Source: CAZTHM01 sp041946825 (GTDB taxonomy: Bacteria; Acidobacteriota; Terriglobia; UBA7540). From it: a stretch of 64,000 nucleotides of DNA. Every line of letters starts with the position of its first letter. Position 1 is the stretch's first letter. This document shows positions 17,965 through 26,028 of the stretch, piece by piece. Where the stretch lies: assembly GCA_041946825.1 (NCBI GenBank), contig JBHGBD010000009.1:62001-126000 (forward strand). The letters are read 5' to 3'. Position numbers and translations under genes: made by a program. Below the pieces are notes generated by a model. The model searched no databases. It was not told the DNA's origin and saw nothing but the letters and a program-made list of their open reading frames with translations.

Positions 17965-19002
17965 CTAGGCACGCGACGGGGCGGGCTGGACGATGGCGAC
18001 TGGCCGGTTCTCCCGAGCCGCGCGGTAGATTGCCTGCATGGCGACCACGTCACGCAAGCCCTCCAGACCGTCCGGCTCAGGATCGCGGCCGCGACGAATG
18101 GCGTCAGCGAAGGCGTCGAGTTCCAGCGCAAACTCGTCCATGGCGCGAAACTCCTTCTCGTGCCACCGCCCGTTGATTTCGCCCAGGAGGTGCCGCCGCT
18201 CGTTGTACGGGAAGGCCGGGTCAAGCGCCGCCCAGCCTTTGGTGCCGTGCACGTGCATGAACGAGCCTTTGGCGGCGCCGAAGCTCGACGCGGCTTGAAA
18301 CACAATCCCGTCGGGGAATTTCAGTTGGAAGGCGATGTTCTCCTCGACTTCGTTGTAGCGCGCCGGGTCGTGGGTCCAGGCATAGGCCGACGTTTCGACC
18401 GGCTCGCGGTCGAGCAGCCATCGCGCCGTGTTGACGCAATAGACGCCCACGTCCACAAGCGACCCGCCACCCGCCAGCTTCCGGTCGAAGTGCCATTTCG
18501 GGACTCCGGTCGGCGGCAGATAGATCGTGAAGGCCGAATGCAGGATCTTGACGCGTCCCAGCTTCCCGCTCGTGATCAGCTTTTTAAGCGCCAGGCTGGC
18601 GGGATCGAAGTACTTGCGGTAGGCGATCATCAGGCGGACGCCGTTCGCGCGACAGGCGTCGATCATGCGCTGGCATTCTTCCACCGTGTTGGCCATGGGT
18701 TTTTCGCAGAGCACGTGCCGGCGCGCCGCCGCGGCGCGTATCGTGTATTCGGCGTGGCCGCCATTGTGGTTGGCGATGAATACCGCGTCCACGTGAGGAT
18801 GGTTCAGGCAGAGGGCGTAGTCGTCGTAGGTGTAATAATCGCTGGCGCCGAACTTCGCCGCCAGGCGCCGGGCTTTCTTCTCGTCCCCACTTACCAGGGC
18901 AATGAGCTTGGTCTTCCTGCTGTGCCGGAACGCCGGCAGGATGGCGTCCTGGGCGATCCATCCCAGACCCACAACCGCAATTCCGATGCGCTTGGAAGCC
19001 AT
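17965..19002 (-). CDS. Gfo/Idh/MocA family NAD(P)-dependent oxidoreductase
   Basis: The 345-residue protein has an N-terminal Rossmann fold (IAVVGLGWIAQDAILPAF), the family-defining EKP motif (HVLCEKPMANT near residue 97), and the C-terminal domain motif GGGSLVDVGVYCVNTARWLL with the conserved Asp. These enzymes oxidise or epimerise sugars, inositols and related polyols using NAD(P). It stands alone between two gene blocks, so the substrate is unknown. It ends about 95 bp past a tandem repeat. Confidence 0.93.
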   Translation of the reverse strand: MASKRIGIAVVGLGWIAQDAILPAFRHSRKTKLIALVSGDEKKARRLAAKFGASDYYTYDDYALCLNHPHVDAVFIANHNGGHAEYTIRAAAARRHVLCEKPMANTVEECQRMIDACRANGVRLMIAYRKYFDPASLALKKLITSGKLGRVKILHSAFTIYLPPTGVPKWHFDRKLAGGGSLVDVGVYCVNTARWLLDREPVETSAYAWTHDPARYNEVEENIAFQLKFPDGIVFQAASSFGAAKGSFMHVHGTKGWAALDPAFPYNERRHLLGEINGRWHEKEFRAMDEFALELDAFADAIRRGRDPEPDGLEGLRDVVAMQAIYRAARENRPVAIVQPAPSRA

Positions 19003-19126
19003 GAACGAGTCCTCTCTTGTCAGAAGGTGTGCTACCGGGTGCCTGTGGGCATTATCAACCCGGCGTCAAGTAGGATAACCCAATAGGTGGCATGTGGTAG
19101 ATGGGGTAGGCCCGAATCCCGAGCAG

Positions 19127-20266
19127 CTATGCTGCCGTTGGGACGGCTTTGGGCTGGTAAACGCAGGTGGGTTCTTCGGCGAGAGGGTTGCCGGTAAGGG
19201 CGAAGGCGCGGGCGCGCGAGCCGCCGCAAATCTCGCGGAACTCGCACGCTCCGCACTTGCCCTCCAGTTGCGACGTGTCGCGCAGGTCGCGGAAAAGCGG
19301 CGAGTGGCGGTAGATGTCGGCGAGGGGCGTCCGGCGGATATTGCCGGCGGCGAGCGGCAGAAACCCGCTGGGGCAGACGTCTCCCAGATGGGAGACGAAG
19401 ACGAAACCCTTCGCGTCGTTGATGCCGCGCGGGGCGCGACCGATGCCGTCCTCCCGCTTTTTCAGAAATGGGAGAAACGTTCCCAGCCGCCGCTCGCGAG
19501 CTTGGGCCTGCGCCACGTAGCGGCGATAGTGCTGGGCTTCGGTGGTCTTGATGTCGAACTTGACGCGGCGCGAGGTTTTGTAGAGTTTCGCGAAGACTTC
19601 TTCGGTCTCCTCAGCGGAGATCAGGTCTTCCATTTGCCCGCGGCCCGTGGGCACGAGGAAGAAGACACTCCACAGCACAATGTCGAGCGATTCGAGCAGT
19701 CGGACCATGGAGTCGAAATCATCGAGGTTGCGCCGAGTAATGGTAGTGTTGATTTGCACGGGCAGATTCAACTCGCGCGCCCAGCGGACGGCTTGAAGGG
19801 TCAGGTCGTAGGAGCCGGCGATGCCACGAAAGGCATCGTGAATCTTCGCTATCGAACCGTCCAGGCTGACCGCCAGCCGCGCCAGACCGGCCGACTGCAA
19901 TTCCGCGATGGCTCCCTGCGTCAGCAGCGGTGTGGCACTGGGTGTCAGGGAAGCCCGCACGCCCTGGCGCGTGGCATATTCGACAAGCGCGAAAAGGTCG
20001 GGGCGCTTGAGCGGGTCGCCGCCGCTCAGTACGAACACCGGCACATGCATATCGGCGACCTGGTCAATCAGGTTCTCGGCTTCGGCGGTCGTCAACTCGA
20101 GCGGATGCCGGAGGGGCTTAGCGCAGGCCCGGCAATGGACGCACGCCAGGTCGCAGGCCTGCGTCATTTCCCAGATCACGATAAATGGCCGCTCGCTGAA
20201 ATTCACTTTCACACCCGGTTGAGCCAAAACACCCTCGTTCTCGGTCAACATGACCGATGTCAGCAT
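19127..20266 (-). CDS. Radical SAM/SPASM protein related to heme-biosynthesis enzymes (AhbD/NirJ-like)
   Basis: The 379-residue protein has a radical SAM cluster motif, CDLACVHC (CxxxCxxC near residue 38), the FVLSGGDPLKRPD loop, and a C-terminal SPASM region with CPSGFLPLAAGNI and CGACEFREICGGSRARAFA ... CVYQP to ligate auxiliary [4Fe-4S] clusters. The layout and the GGSRARA phrase are those of the AhbD/NirJ-like group, which act on heme and heme d1 precursors or on peptides. It is divergent from the NnrS-like fusion, with two palindromic sites between them, which suggests a shared regulator and a heme- or NO-linked role. Confidence 0.82.
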   Translation of the reverse strand: MLTSVMLTENEGVLAQPGVKVNFSERPFIVIWEMTQACDLACVHCRACAKPLRHPLELTTAEAENLIDQVADMHVPVFVLSGGDPLKRPDLFALVEYATRQGVRASLTPSATPLLTQGAIAELQSAGLARLAVSLDGSIAKIHDAFRGIAGSYDLTLQAVRWARELNLPVQINTTITRRNLDDFDSMVRLLESLDIVLWSVFFLVPTGRGQMEDLISAEETEEVFAKLYKTSRRVKFDIKTTEAQHYRRYVAQAQARERRLGTFLPFLKKREDGIGRAPRGINDAKGFVFVSHLGDVCPSGFLPLAAGNIRRTPLADIYRHSPLFRDLRDTSQLEGKCGACEFREICGGSRARAFALTGNPLAEEPTCVYQPKAVPTAA

Positions 20267-20312
20267 TCTGGATGCCGATTCTCATTAGAGCGGGAATGGC
20301 CAGCCAGCTCGA

Positions 20313-20358
20313 TGACTAAAGTCACGCTCAACCATCTGAATTACCGTGACTTAAGTCA
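20313..20358. promoter_or_regulatory. Paired palindromic operator sites between divergent genes
   Basis: TGACTAAAGTCA (20313-20324) and TGACTTAAGTCA (20347-20358) are 34 bp apart centre to centre. With flanks, site 1 reads CGATGACTAAAGTCACG, and site 2 is the same sequence on the other strand with one change (CGATGACTTAAGTCACG). They lie 47-92 bp before the radical SAM start and 99-144 bp before the NnrS-like start. The 12-bp dyad with TGAC half-sites recalls Crp/Fnr-family operators (for example Dnr/NnrR-type), but no regulator gene is in the window. Confidence 0.72.
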
Positions 20359-20456
20359 TCGTGGCCCTACTCGTCCGTCGGTAACCTGTGGACGTCCGAA
20401 GGAATGGAATTGACTGCGTGTTCTGACAAGGTGTCCGAGTTCGAGGAGGCAACGAC

Positions 20457-22007
20457 ATGGACGAAATCACCAAACTGACCAGCGTGGCCGAAATCGTCAA
20501 ACGCTGCCCGACGGCGCGCCGCATTTTCGACCAACACGGCCTCAAAGGGTGCGGCGGAGAAAATGGCCCGAGCGAGCCCCTGGCCTTCTTCGCGGCAGTT
20601 CATCAAGTAGATGTTAATAAGCTTGTGGATGAACTAAATGCTGAACTGCGGAAGCCTTCCAAAGAGGCTTACGTTTACCAGGAGACGCTGGGCGACTATA
20701 TCTACCGCCGCTTTTTCAAGGCCGGAATCGCGGTGGTGCTCTCGGTGGGATGCCTGTGGGGGGCGCTCAATCTCCTGGAAATCGCCCAGCGCGGGAACTT
20801 TCTGCAGCTTCACCTCGTCCCGTCGATCCACGCGCACGCTCACGCCATGATCTTCGGATGGCTGGGGCTGTTTGTGATGGGGTTTGCCTACCAATCGTTC
20901 CCGCGCTTCAAATTCACCACGCTCTGGCGGCCCGATTTGGCGAATCTGACCTTCGTCCTCATGCTCGTCGGAATCGTAACGCGAATTGGCGCGGAACTGC
21001 TCCAACCCCAGCCGGTCGGATTGGGCCTGGGGATTCTCTCCGCCGCCGCGGAAACAGCCGCGGTCGTGATGTTCCTTGTCATCATCATCAAGACCGCGCG
21101 TCAGTCGGTCGAGCCCCGCAGCCCTTATGAGAAATTCATCTTCGGCGCGTTCTTCTGGTTCCTGGTGCAAACCGTGTGCAGCGCGGTTTTCTTCTTTGCC
21201 AAGGCGACGGCGGCCAGCCAGGACCAACTGATCCAGCGCATCGCCCTCCTGGATGGCCCACTGCGCGACATCCAGCTGTTGGGCTTCGCCGCGCTCATCA
21301 TCGCCGGCGTCAGCCAGCGATTCATCCCCGCGGTCTACGGTCTGGGCAAACCAGCGAAGGATCGCCAGACGCTGATCTTCTGGTTGGTCAATGGGAGCCT
21401 TCTCCTCGACATCGCAAGCTATGTGCTGGTGCTGACCACGCAAAACCCGCTCTTCGCCATCGGGCTCGAAGCCTCCTATGTCCTGATGCTGGTATGGGCC
21501 GTGCTGCTGGTCAAGCAGCTTCGCATCTTCTCGCGTCCCGCCGAACCCGAGCGCACGTACAAATTCGTCCGTGCCGCGTATACCTGGCTGCTTGTCGCGA
21601 TGGCGATGCTGCCATTCTTCATCGTGTATGGCGTGCTCACGCATCAGTATTTCGCCCATTCCTACATGGGCTCGCATCGGCACGCCTTCACGGTGGGCTT
21701 CATCAGCATGATGATCCTGGGCGTGTCGGCGAAGGTGGTTCCGATCCTGGCGGGCATCGACGCAAAGCAGGTGAGTTCGCTGTGGGGGCCGTTTATCCTC
21801 TTCAATCTGGGGTGCGCGGGGCGTGTGGCTCTGCAAATCCTTACCGACTTCACTCCGCGCATCGCGTATCCCCTTGTCGGCCTGACGGGATTCATTGAAT
21901 TCACGGCCCTTGCCTGGTGGGGCATCGAGTTGTGGCGCACGATGAATCTCGCCAGGACGCACCGGCCGCACCTCTTTGGAGCGCCTCTGCCCATCGCCGC
22001 GCGCTGA
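20457..22007 (+). CDS. ScdA_N-like domain fused to an NnrS-like membrane protein
   Basis: The 516-residue protein begins with about 62 residues resembling ScdA_N/DUF1858 (SVAEIVKRCPTARRIFDQHGLKGCGG ... VNKLVDELNAEL), the redox or di-iron-associated module of NO-stress proteins. The rest has about 12 membrane helices. Conserved His-rich loops (HLVPSIHAHAHAMIFGW, HQYFAHSYMGSHRHAFTVGF) match NnrS, a heme- and copper-containing protein that supports growth under nitric oxide. GAGGAGG lies 7 bases before ATG 20457. The combination on one polypeptide is uncommon and fits NO or redox relief. Confidence 0.82.
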   Translation: MDEITKLTSVAEIVKRCPTARRIFDQHGLKGCGGENGPSEPLAFFAAVHQVDVNKLVDELNAELRKPSKEAYVYQETLGDYIYRRFFKAGIAVVLSVGCLWGALNLLEIAQRGNFLQLHLVPSIHAHAHAMIFGWLGLFVMGFAYQSFPRFKFTTLWRPDLANLTFVLMLVGIVTRIGAELLQPQPVGLGLGILSAAAETAAVVMFLVIIIKTARQSVEPRSPYEKFIFGAFFWFLVQTVCSAVFFFAKATAASQDQLIQRIALLDGPLRDIQLLGFAALIIAGVSQRFIPAVYGLGKPAKDRQTLIFWLVNGSLLLDIASYVLVLTTQNPLFAIGLEASYVLMLVWAVLLVKQLRIFSRPAEPERTYKFVRAAYTWLLVAMAMLPFFIVYGVLTHQYFAHSYMGSHRHAFTVGFISMMILGVSAKVVPILAGIDAKQVSSLWGPFILFNLGCAGRVALQILTDFTPRIAYPLVGLTGFIEFTALAWWGIELWRTMNLARTHRPHLFGAPLPIAAR

Positions 22008-22295
22008 TCCTCCTTTCGCGGCGCGCTGGGGTACTGGTCTGCTGGCGATAATTAGCTATCGGAGCAGCCTCGTGCCCGCGTGGAGAATTTTTTGGAACAG
22101 CCAGAATGTCGCTTGACATTTGAACTCTGAGTACTAGACTGCTAAGCAGGGAGAGAAGTTTGTTTCGCCGCGGTGGCGGCCAGAAGCATCCTCGCCGAAC
22201 CGCCTGACGCGCAGTGACCCAACCCCGCGGCCTGGAGATCACTCGCACGACCGGCCAACGTGCCCCAATTCCTCCATGAGGGAAGGGAGGGCATC
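22008..22295. other. Intergenic leader before the 47-residue gene
   Basis: 288 bp with no gene. It contains a promoter-like pair at 22113-22140 and then an untranslated stretch of about 155 bp that can fold (cgccgcggtggcgg, ggcggttcggcg types). I see no known riboswitch core and do not assign one. Confidence 0.5.
22113..22140 (+). promoter_or_regulatory. Sigma-70-like promoter for the small membrane protein
   Basis: TTGACA (22113-22118) is a perfect -35 and TAGACT (22135-22140) a 4-of-6 -10 at 16-bp spacing. The only downstream start within 300 bp is ATG 22296, giving a leader of about 150 nt. Confidence 0.5.
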
Positions 22296-22439
22296 ATGTT
22301 TCAGATGATCGATGAAAGCAAAGTGGCGACACCGGAAGATAAGAAACTCTTCTGGTACAAGGTCGGATTATTCTTTGTTGTCGCTGCGGCTTTTGGTGGG
22401 GTTATCTACTTCTTCGCCTTTGTGCCGTACAAGGGCTGA
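22296..22439 (+). CDS. 47-residue single-helix membrane protein
   Basis: The protein starts MFQMIDESKVATPEDKK and has one membrane helix (WYKVGLFFVVAAAFGGVIYFFAF), ending VPYKG. Its start is strongly supported by GGGAGGGCATC upstream of ATG 22296. It is too short for most gene finders but has a clear ribosome-binding site, a promoter 150 bp upstream and a sensible composition. It follows the NnrS-like gene on the same strand and ends one base from the end of the convergent cca gene. Single-helix proteins of this size are often accessory subunits of respiratory complexes; that role here is inference. Confidence 0.7.
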   Translation: MFQMIDESKVATPEDKKLFWYKVGLFFVVAAAFGGVIYFFAFVPYKG

Positions 22440-22440
22440 G

Positions 22441-23760
22441 TTACGGCTGGGGCAACGGAAACTGCTCCGCGATGAGTTGGAGTGCATCCTCGCGAGTGTG
22501 TAGTCTGCCCTCGAGCTGAGCGTCCTCGACTGTCTGCAGGATCTCCTTGAACAAGGGTCCGGGTGTGTATCCCTGCGCGATCAGGTCTTCTCCGCGCACC
22601 AGCCGCTCAGGCTTGATTTCTTCAGGCGGAGTCTCTTCCAGCAGTCGCCGCGCCAGTTGGTAGTTGGTCAGGTCACCGTGACTCGCCAGGCAATCGAGGC
22701 GGTGCAGCTCCAGGTGCTCTTCAAAACCCTCCATGCGCAGGAAGCGAAGTTGCGTCGAGCGCTTCATGCGCGGGAAATCCTTAAAGCGCAGATGATGCCG
22801 CACCAGTTCGACAACGCGCTCCGTTTCCGAATTCGCAAGGCGCAGGCGGTGGCAGATTGCCTCCGCCATTTTTGCCCCGACCTCGACGTGGTTGTCAAAG
22901 CGGATGCGCTCGCGAATGGTGAAGGTCGGCGGCTTACCCACGTCGTGCAACAACACGCCGAGCGCCAGCGTGGGCGTGGGGTTCCTCATTCCCTCCAGCA
23001 TCATCAGCGTGTGAATCCACACGTCGCCTTCGGGATGAAATTCCGGCGGTTGCTGCACGCCCTGGAGCGCCTTGATCTCCGGTAGGACTTCTTTTAGCAG
23101 TCCTGTCTCCTCAAGCAGCTCGAAGCCGCGGCGCGCTGCGCCCTCGGTAAGAATCTTGACGATTTCGTCGCGCACGCGTTCGTGGCTGACATCGTGAATC
23201 TGCGGCGCGAGTTGGAGGATGGCGCCCTTCGCCGCCGCATCGAGCTCGAATCCGAATCGCGCCGCAAAGCGCACCGCTCGCAACATACGCAGGCGGTCTT
23301 CGCTGAGGCGCTCAATAGGATCGCCGATGGTGCGAATGCGGCGGGACCGAATGTCGGCCTGCCCTCCGACGTAGTCGAGGAGCTCGTTGCTGGCCGGATC
23401 GAGGAGCAGCCCGTTGATCGTGAAGTCACGCCGGCGGACGTCTTCCAGCGGCGTCCGCGCGAATCGCACTTCCGTCGGATGTCGGCCGTCAGCATAGCGG
23501 CCATCGCTGCGGAACGTCGCGACTTCGATGTTGCCACTGTCGTGCGGAACAATCACCACGCCGAATTGCGCCCCCACGGTCACGCTCTCGGGGTAGAGCT
23601 CGACAACTTGCTCGGGCGTGGCGTCCGTAGCGATGTCGTAATCCTTCGGCTCGCGGCCCATCGCCAGGTCGCGCACACATCCACCGACCAGATAGGCTTG
23701 AAAGCCCGCCTCCTTCAACCGCCGCGCAATTTCGTTTGCCGCTTCCCGCTTCGCGTCCAT
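22441..23760 (-). CDS. cca: tRNA nucleotidyltransferase / poly(A) polymerase family, with HD domain
   Basis: The 439-residue protein has the class II nucleotidyltransferase head (YLVGGCVRDLAMGREPKDYDIAT near residue 20, with the catalytic DYD), the RRxDFTINGL motif, the RLSEDRLRMLRAVRFAARF neck, and a C-terminal HD domain (GVLLHDVGKPPTF). It adds or repairs the 3' CCA of tRNAs, or acts as a poly(A) polymerase; sequence alone does not separate the two. ATG 23760 is preferred because the longer frame adds about 100 residues without family similarity. It is the last gene of the DUF1385-prfA-prmC-dinB-cca run. Confidence 0.9.
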   Translation of the reverse strand: MDAKREAANEIARRLKEAGFQAYLVGGCVRDLAMGREPKDYDIATDATPEQVVELYPESVTVGAQFGVVIVPHDSGNIEVATFRSDGRYADGRHPTEVRFARTPLEDVRRRDFTINGLLLDPASNELLDYVGGQADIRSRRIRTIGDPIERLSEDRLRMLRAVRFAARFGFELDAAAKGAILQLAPQIHDVSHERVRDEIVKILTEGAARRGFELLEETGLLKEVLPEIKALQGVQQPPEFHPEGDVWIHTLMMLEGMRNPTPTLALGVLLHDVGKPPTFTIRERIRFDNHVEVGAKMAEAICHRLRLANSETERVVELVRHHLRFKDFPRMKRSTQLRFLRMEGFEEHLELHRLDCLASHGDLTNYQLARRLLEETPPEEIKPERLVRGEDLIAQGYTPGPLFKEILQTVEDAQLEGRLHTREDALQLIAEQFPLPQP

Positions 23761-23825
23761 CGGGGATATTACAACCCAATCGGCTACGACGCGCAAGGAT
23801 GCGGGTGGGACCTTCCATCTGGCGC

Positions 23826-25055
23826 CTATTCTCGGCCGAGAAACTTGCGCTTCTTGCGCGGGGTGGGTTGGGAGCCGGGTTCCATCGCGCGCGCCAGCTT
23901 GACGGAATCGAAGCCGAAGCGCTCGCGCAGTTTGCCGGTGGTCTGCATGACCCGCTCGAGTTTTTCCTTTTGCGTCGCCTCGAGCAGGTTTTGCTGAAAG
24001 ACGCCCCGCTCGAGATTCGACGCGCGAACGCCCAGCAGACGAATCTTCGCCTTGCGATTCCAATTGGTCTCGAAGAGGCGCAACACATTTTCGAAGATGA
24101 CGGAATCGAGATGGGTCGGCTCGTCGAGCGTGACGTCGCGAGTGACAGTCCGGAAAGGCGCGAAGCGAAGCTTCAATCCCACTGTGCGCGCGAAGAGTTG
24201 ATGATCGCGCAGTCGCCCCGCCACAAGCTGCGAAAGGTATGAGAGTGTGCGTTCGAGCTCGTCAGCGTCGTCAATGTCCACGTCGAACGTAGTCTCATGG
24301 CTGATGGATTTCGGCTCCTCGCTGTACTGATAAGCCTCGATGTCTTTGCCCTGCGACTTGGTGTAGAGCCAATCGCCGTATGTGCCGAACCAACCTTTCA
24401 ACTTCACCGAACCCGTGCGCGCCAGGTCGCCGATCGTCGCAATGCCGCGCGAAAGTAACTCCGGCTCGGTGACTTTGCCGATGCCCGGCATGCGCCGAAC
24501 AGGCAGCGGCGCGAGGAATGCGGCCTCGCAGCCGGGCAGGACGTAGAGCAATCCGTGCGGTTTCGCCTGGTCGGAGGCGATCTTCGAAACCAGGTGCGAC
24601 GTGGAGAGCCCGATCGAAGCGTTCAGACTGGTCCTTTCCTTGATGGTGCGAATCAGCTTGTCGGCGCCGCGAAACGCCGACCCGTGCAGCCGCTCGCAGC
24701 CGGTGAAGTCGAGATAGGCTTCGTCTATGGAAACCATCTCGACCACAGGGGTAAATTCTTCGAAGATGCGATAAATCTTTCGCGAATACTCGCCGTACTT
24801 CTCGTGATGGCCGCGCAGAAAGATGGCGTGCGGGCAGAGTTTCTTCGCGGTGCGAATCGGCATCGCCGAATGCACGCCGAACTTTCGCGCTTCGTAACTC
24901 GCCGCCGCCACCACGCCTCGGCCGTCCGGGTCGGCGCCTACGACCACCGCTTTTCCCTTGAGAGAAGGGTCTTCAAGTTCCTCTACGGACACGAAGAACG
25001 CGTCCATGTCCACGTGGGCGATGCAGGGAATCGTGCGATCGGATGATCGGTTCAT
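23826..25055 (-). CDS. dinB: DNA polymerase IV (Y-family translesion polymerase)
   Basis: The 409-residue protein contains the metal-binding HVDMDAFFVSVEE near residue 15, the catalytic SIDEAYLDFTG near residue 108, the helix-hairpin-helix PVRRMPGIGKVTEPELLSRGIATIGDLA, and a little-finger domain (KSISHETTFDVDI). It extends mismatched or damaged DNA ends and is error-prone. ATG 25055 is used; the frame to 25565 overlaps prmC and has no matching family N-terminus. Ribosomal or SOS control is not visible. The gene sits 23 bp after prmC and so probably shares its message. Confidence 0.94.
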   Translation of the reverse strand: MNRSSDRTIPCIAHVDMDAFFVSVEELEDPSLKGKAVVVGADPDGRGVVAAASYEARKFGVHSAMPIRTAKKLCPHAIFLRGHHEKYGEYSRKIYRIFEEFTPVVEMVSIDEAYLDFTGCERLHGSAFRGADKLIRTIKERTSLNASIGLSTSHLVSKIASDQAKPHGLLYVLPGCEAAFLAPLPVRRMPGIGKVTEPELLSRGIATIGDLARTGSVKLKGWFGTYGDWLYTKSQGKDIEAYQYSEEPKSISHETTFDVDIDDADELERTLSYLSQLVAGRLRDHQLFARTVGLKLRFAPFRTVTRDVTLDEPTHLDSVIFENVLRLFETNWNRKAKIRLLGVRASNLERGVFQQNLLEATQKEKLERVMQTTGKLRERFGFDSVKLARAMEPGSQPTPRKKRKFLGRE

Positions 25056-25078
25056 CGGGCCGTCTGCGGAGCAACGGA

Positions 25079-25951
25079 CTAAAGACGCTTTCGGGCTCGG
25101 ACGACTCGCGGAATTCCGCGCAGGTCCGGAATGACTTCGATATCGTTCCATTCCGAGCCTAACAGGGCAACGACCGCCTCGCGCATATTGTAGCCAATCT
25201 CGACCACGACGGAGCCGCCGGGCTTGAGGACCTGAAGCGCTTGGGGAAAGAGGCGGCGGTAGATTTCGTCGTTGCTCGCGAGGTCGCCGACCGCGACGCG
25301 CGGCTCGAAATCGCGCACCTCGCGCTGCACCTTGTCGAGCTCGTCGCGCGAGACGTAGGGAGGATTGGACACCACGAAATCGAATGTGGCGAGGAAATCC
25401 GCGTCGAGGAAGCGCGCAAGGAGGTCGCTCTCCATAAACTTGACCCGCTCCGGCATGCCGAGGTGCAGCGCGTTGCCGGAAGCCACGACCAGCGCGGTGC
25501 GCGAGATGTCCACACCGAATATGACGGCGCGCGGGAACTCCCACGCTAGCGCCAGGGCAATACACCCGGAGCCTGTCCCCACATCCACGATGCGTAACCG
25601 CGCCTCTTTGCCGTGCCCCTGGCGCGCGGCGAGCTCCACGACTTGCTCAATCACATGCTCGGTCTCGGGGCGGGGAATCAGGACGTCGGGCGTGACTTCG
25701 AAATCCAGGCCCCAGAATTCCTGGTGGCCGGTGATGTATTGCGTCGGCTTGCCCGTCGCGCGCTCGGCGACGAGCCGGAGGTAAGCATCGAGCGTCGCCT
25801 GCGAAATTTCCCTTTCAGGATGCGAATAGAGATAGCCACGATCGCAGCCGAGGACGTGCATCAACAGCAATTCCGCGGCAAGCTGCGCGGAGGGCACCTG
25901 ATGTTCCAGCAGCGTCTTAAGGCCGGAATGGAGCGTCTGACGAAGTTGCAT
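25079..25951 (-). CDS. prmC: Release factor glutamine N5-methyltransferase
   Basis: The 290-residue protein has the N-terminal helical domain, the SAM-binding RIVDVGTGSGCIALALAWEFP motif and the catalytic VSNPPYVSRDEL motif (NPPY). It methylates the Gln of the GGQ loop in RF1 and RF2. Its neighbour prfA lies upstream on the same strand, so enzyme and substrate are made together, as in many bacteria. The 77-bp gap to prfA contains a heptad repeat. Confidence 0.96.
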   Translation of the reverse strand: MQLRQTLHSGLKTLLEHQVPSAQLAAELLLMHVLGCDRGYLYSHPEREISQATLDAYLRLVAERATGKPTQYITGHQEFWGLDFEVTPDVLIPRPETEHVIEQVVELAARQGHGKEARLRIVDVGTGSGCIALALAWEFPRAVIFGVDISRTALVVASGNALHLGMPERVKFMESDLLARFLDADFLATFDFVVSNPPYVSRDELDKVQREVRDFEPRVAVGDLASNDEIYRRLFPQALQVLKPGGSVVVEIGYNMREAVVALLGSEWNDIEVIPDLRGIPRVVRARKRL

Positions 25952-25964
25952 CCGATAGGATCCA

Positions 25965-26019
25965 GGATTCAGGCCAGAGCATCCGCCACGTACTTCCTGA
26001 ATCCCGAATCCCAGATCCT
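25965..26019. repeat. Degenerate 7-bp tandem array between prmC and prfA
   Basis: Units aggattc and then cctgaat, cccgaat, cccagat (25996 onward) fill most of the 77-bp gap. The two halves are roughly inverted (ggattcagg against cctgaatcc), so a weak hairpin is possible. Confidence 0.7.
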
Positions 26020-26028
26020 CTCCGAAGT

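Noticed and set aside
20634..21971. Long minus-strand frame opposite the NnrS-like gene
   Set aside because: His/Gln/Glu-rich translation typical of antisense of membrane helices; no start signal and no motif.
22141..22295. Riboswitch in the leader of the 47-residue gene
   Set aside because: I looked for cobalamin, TPP, SAM and glycine core words and saw none. The leader is long, but structure alone is not enough.
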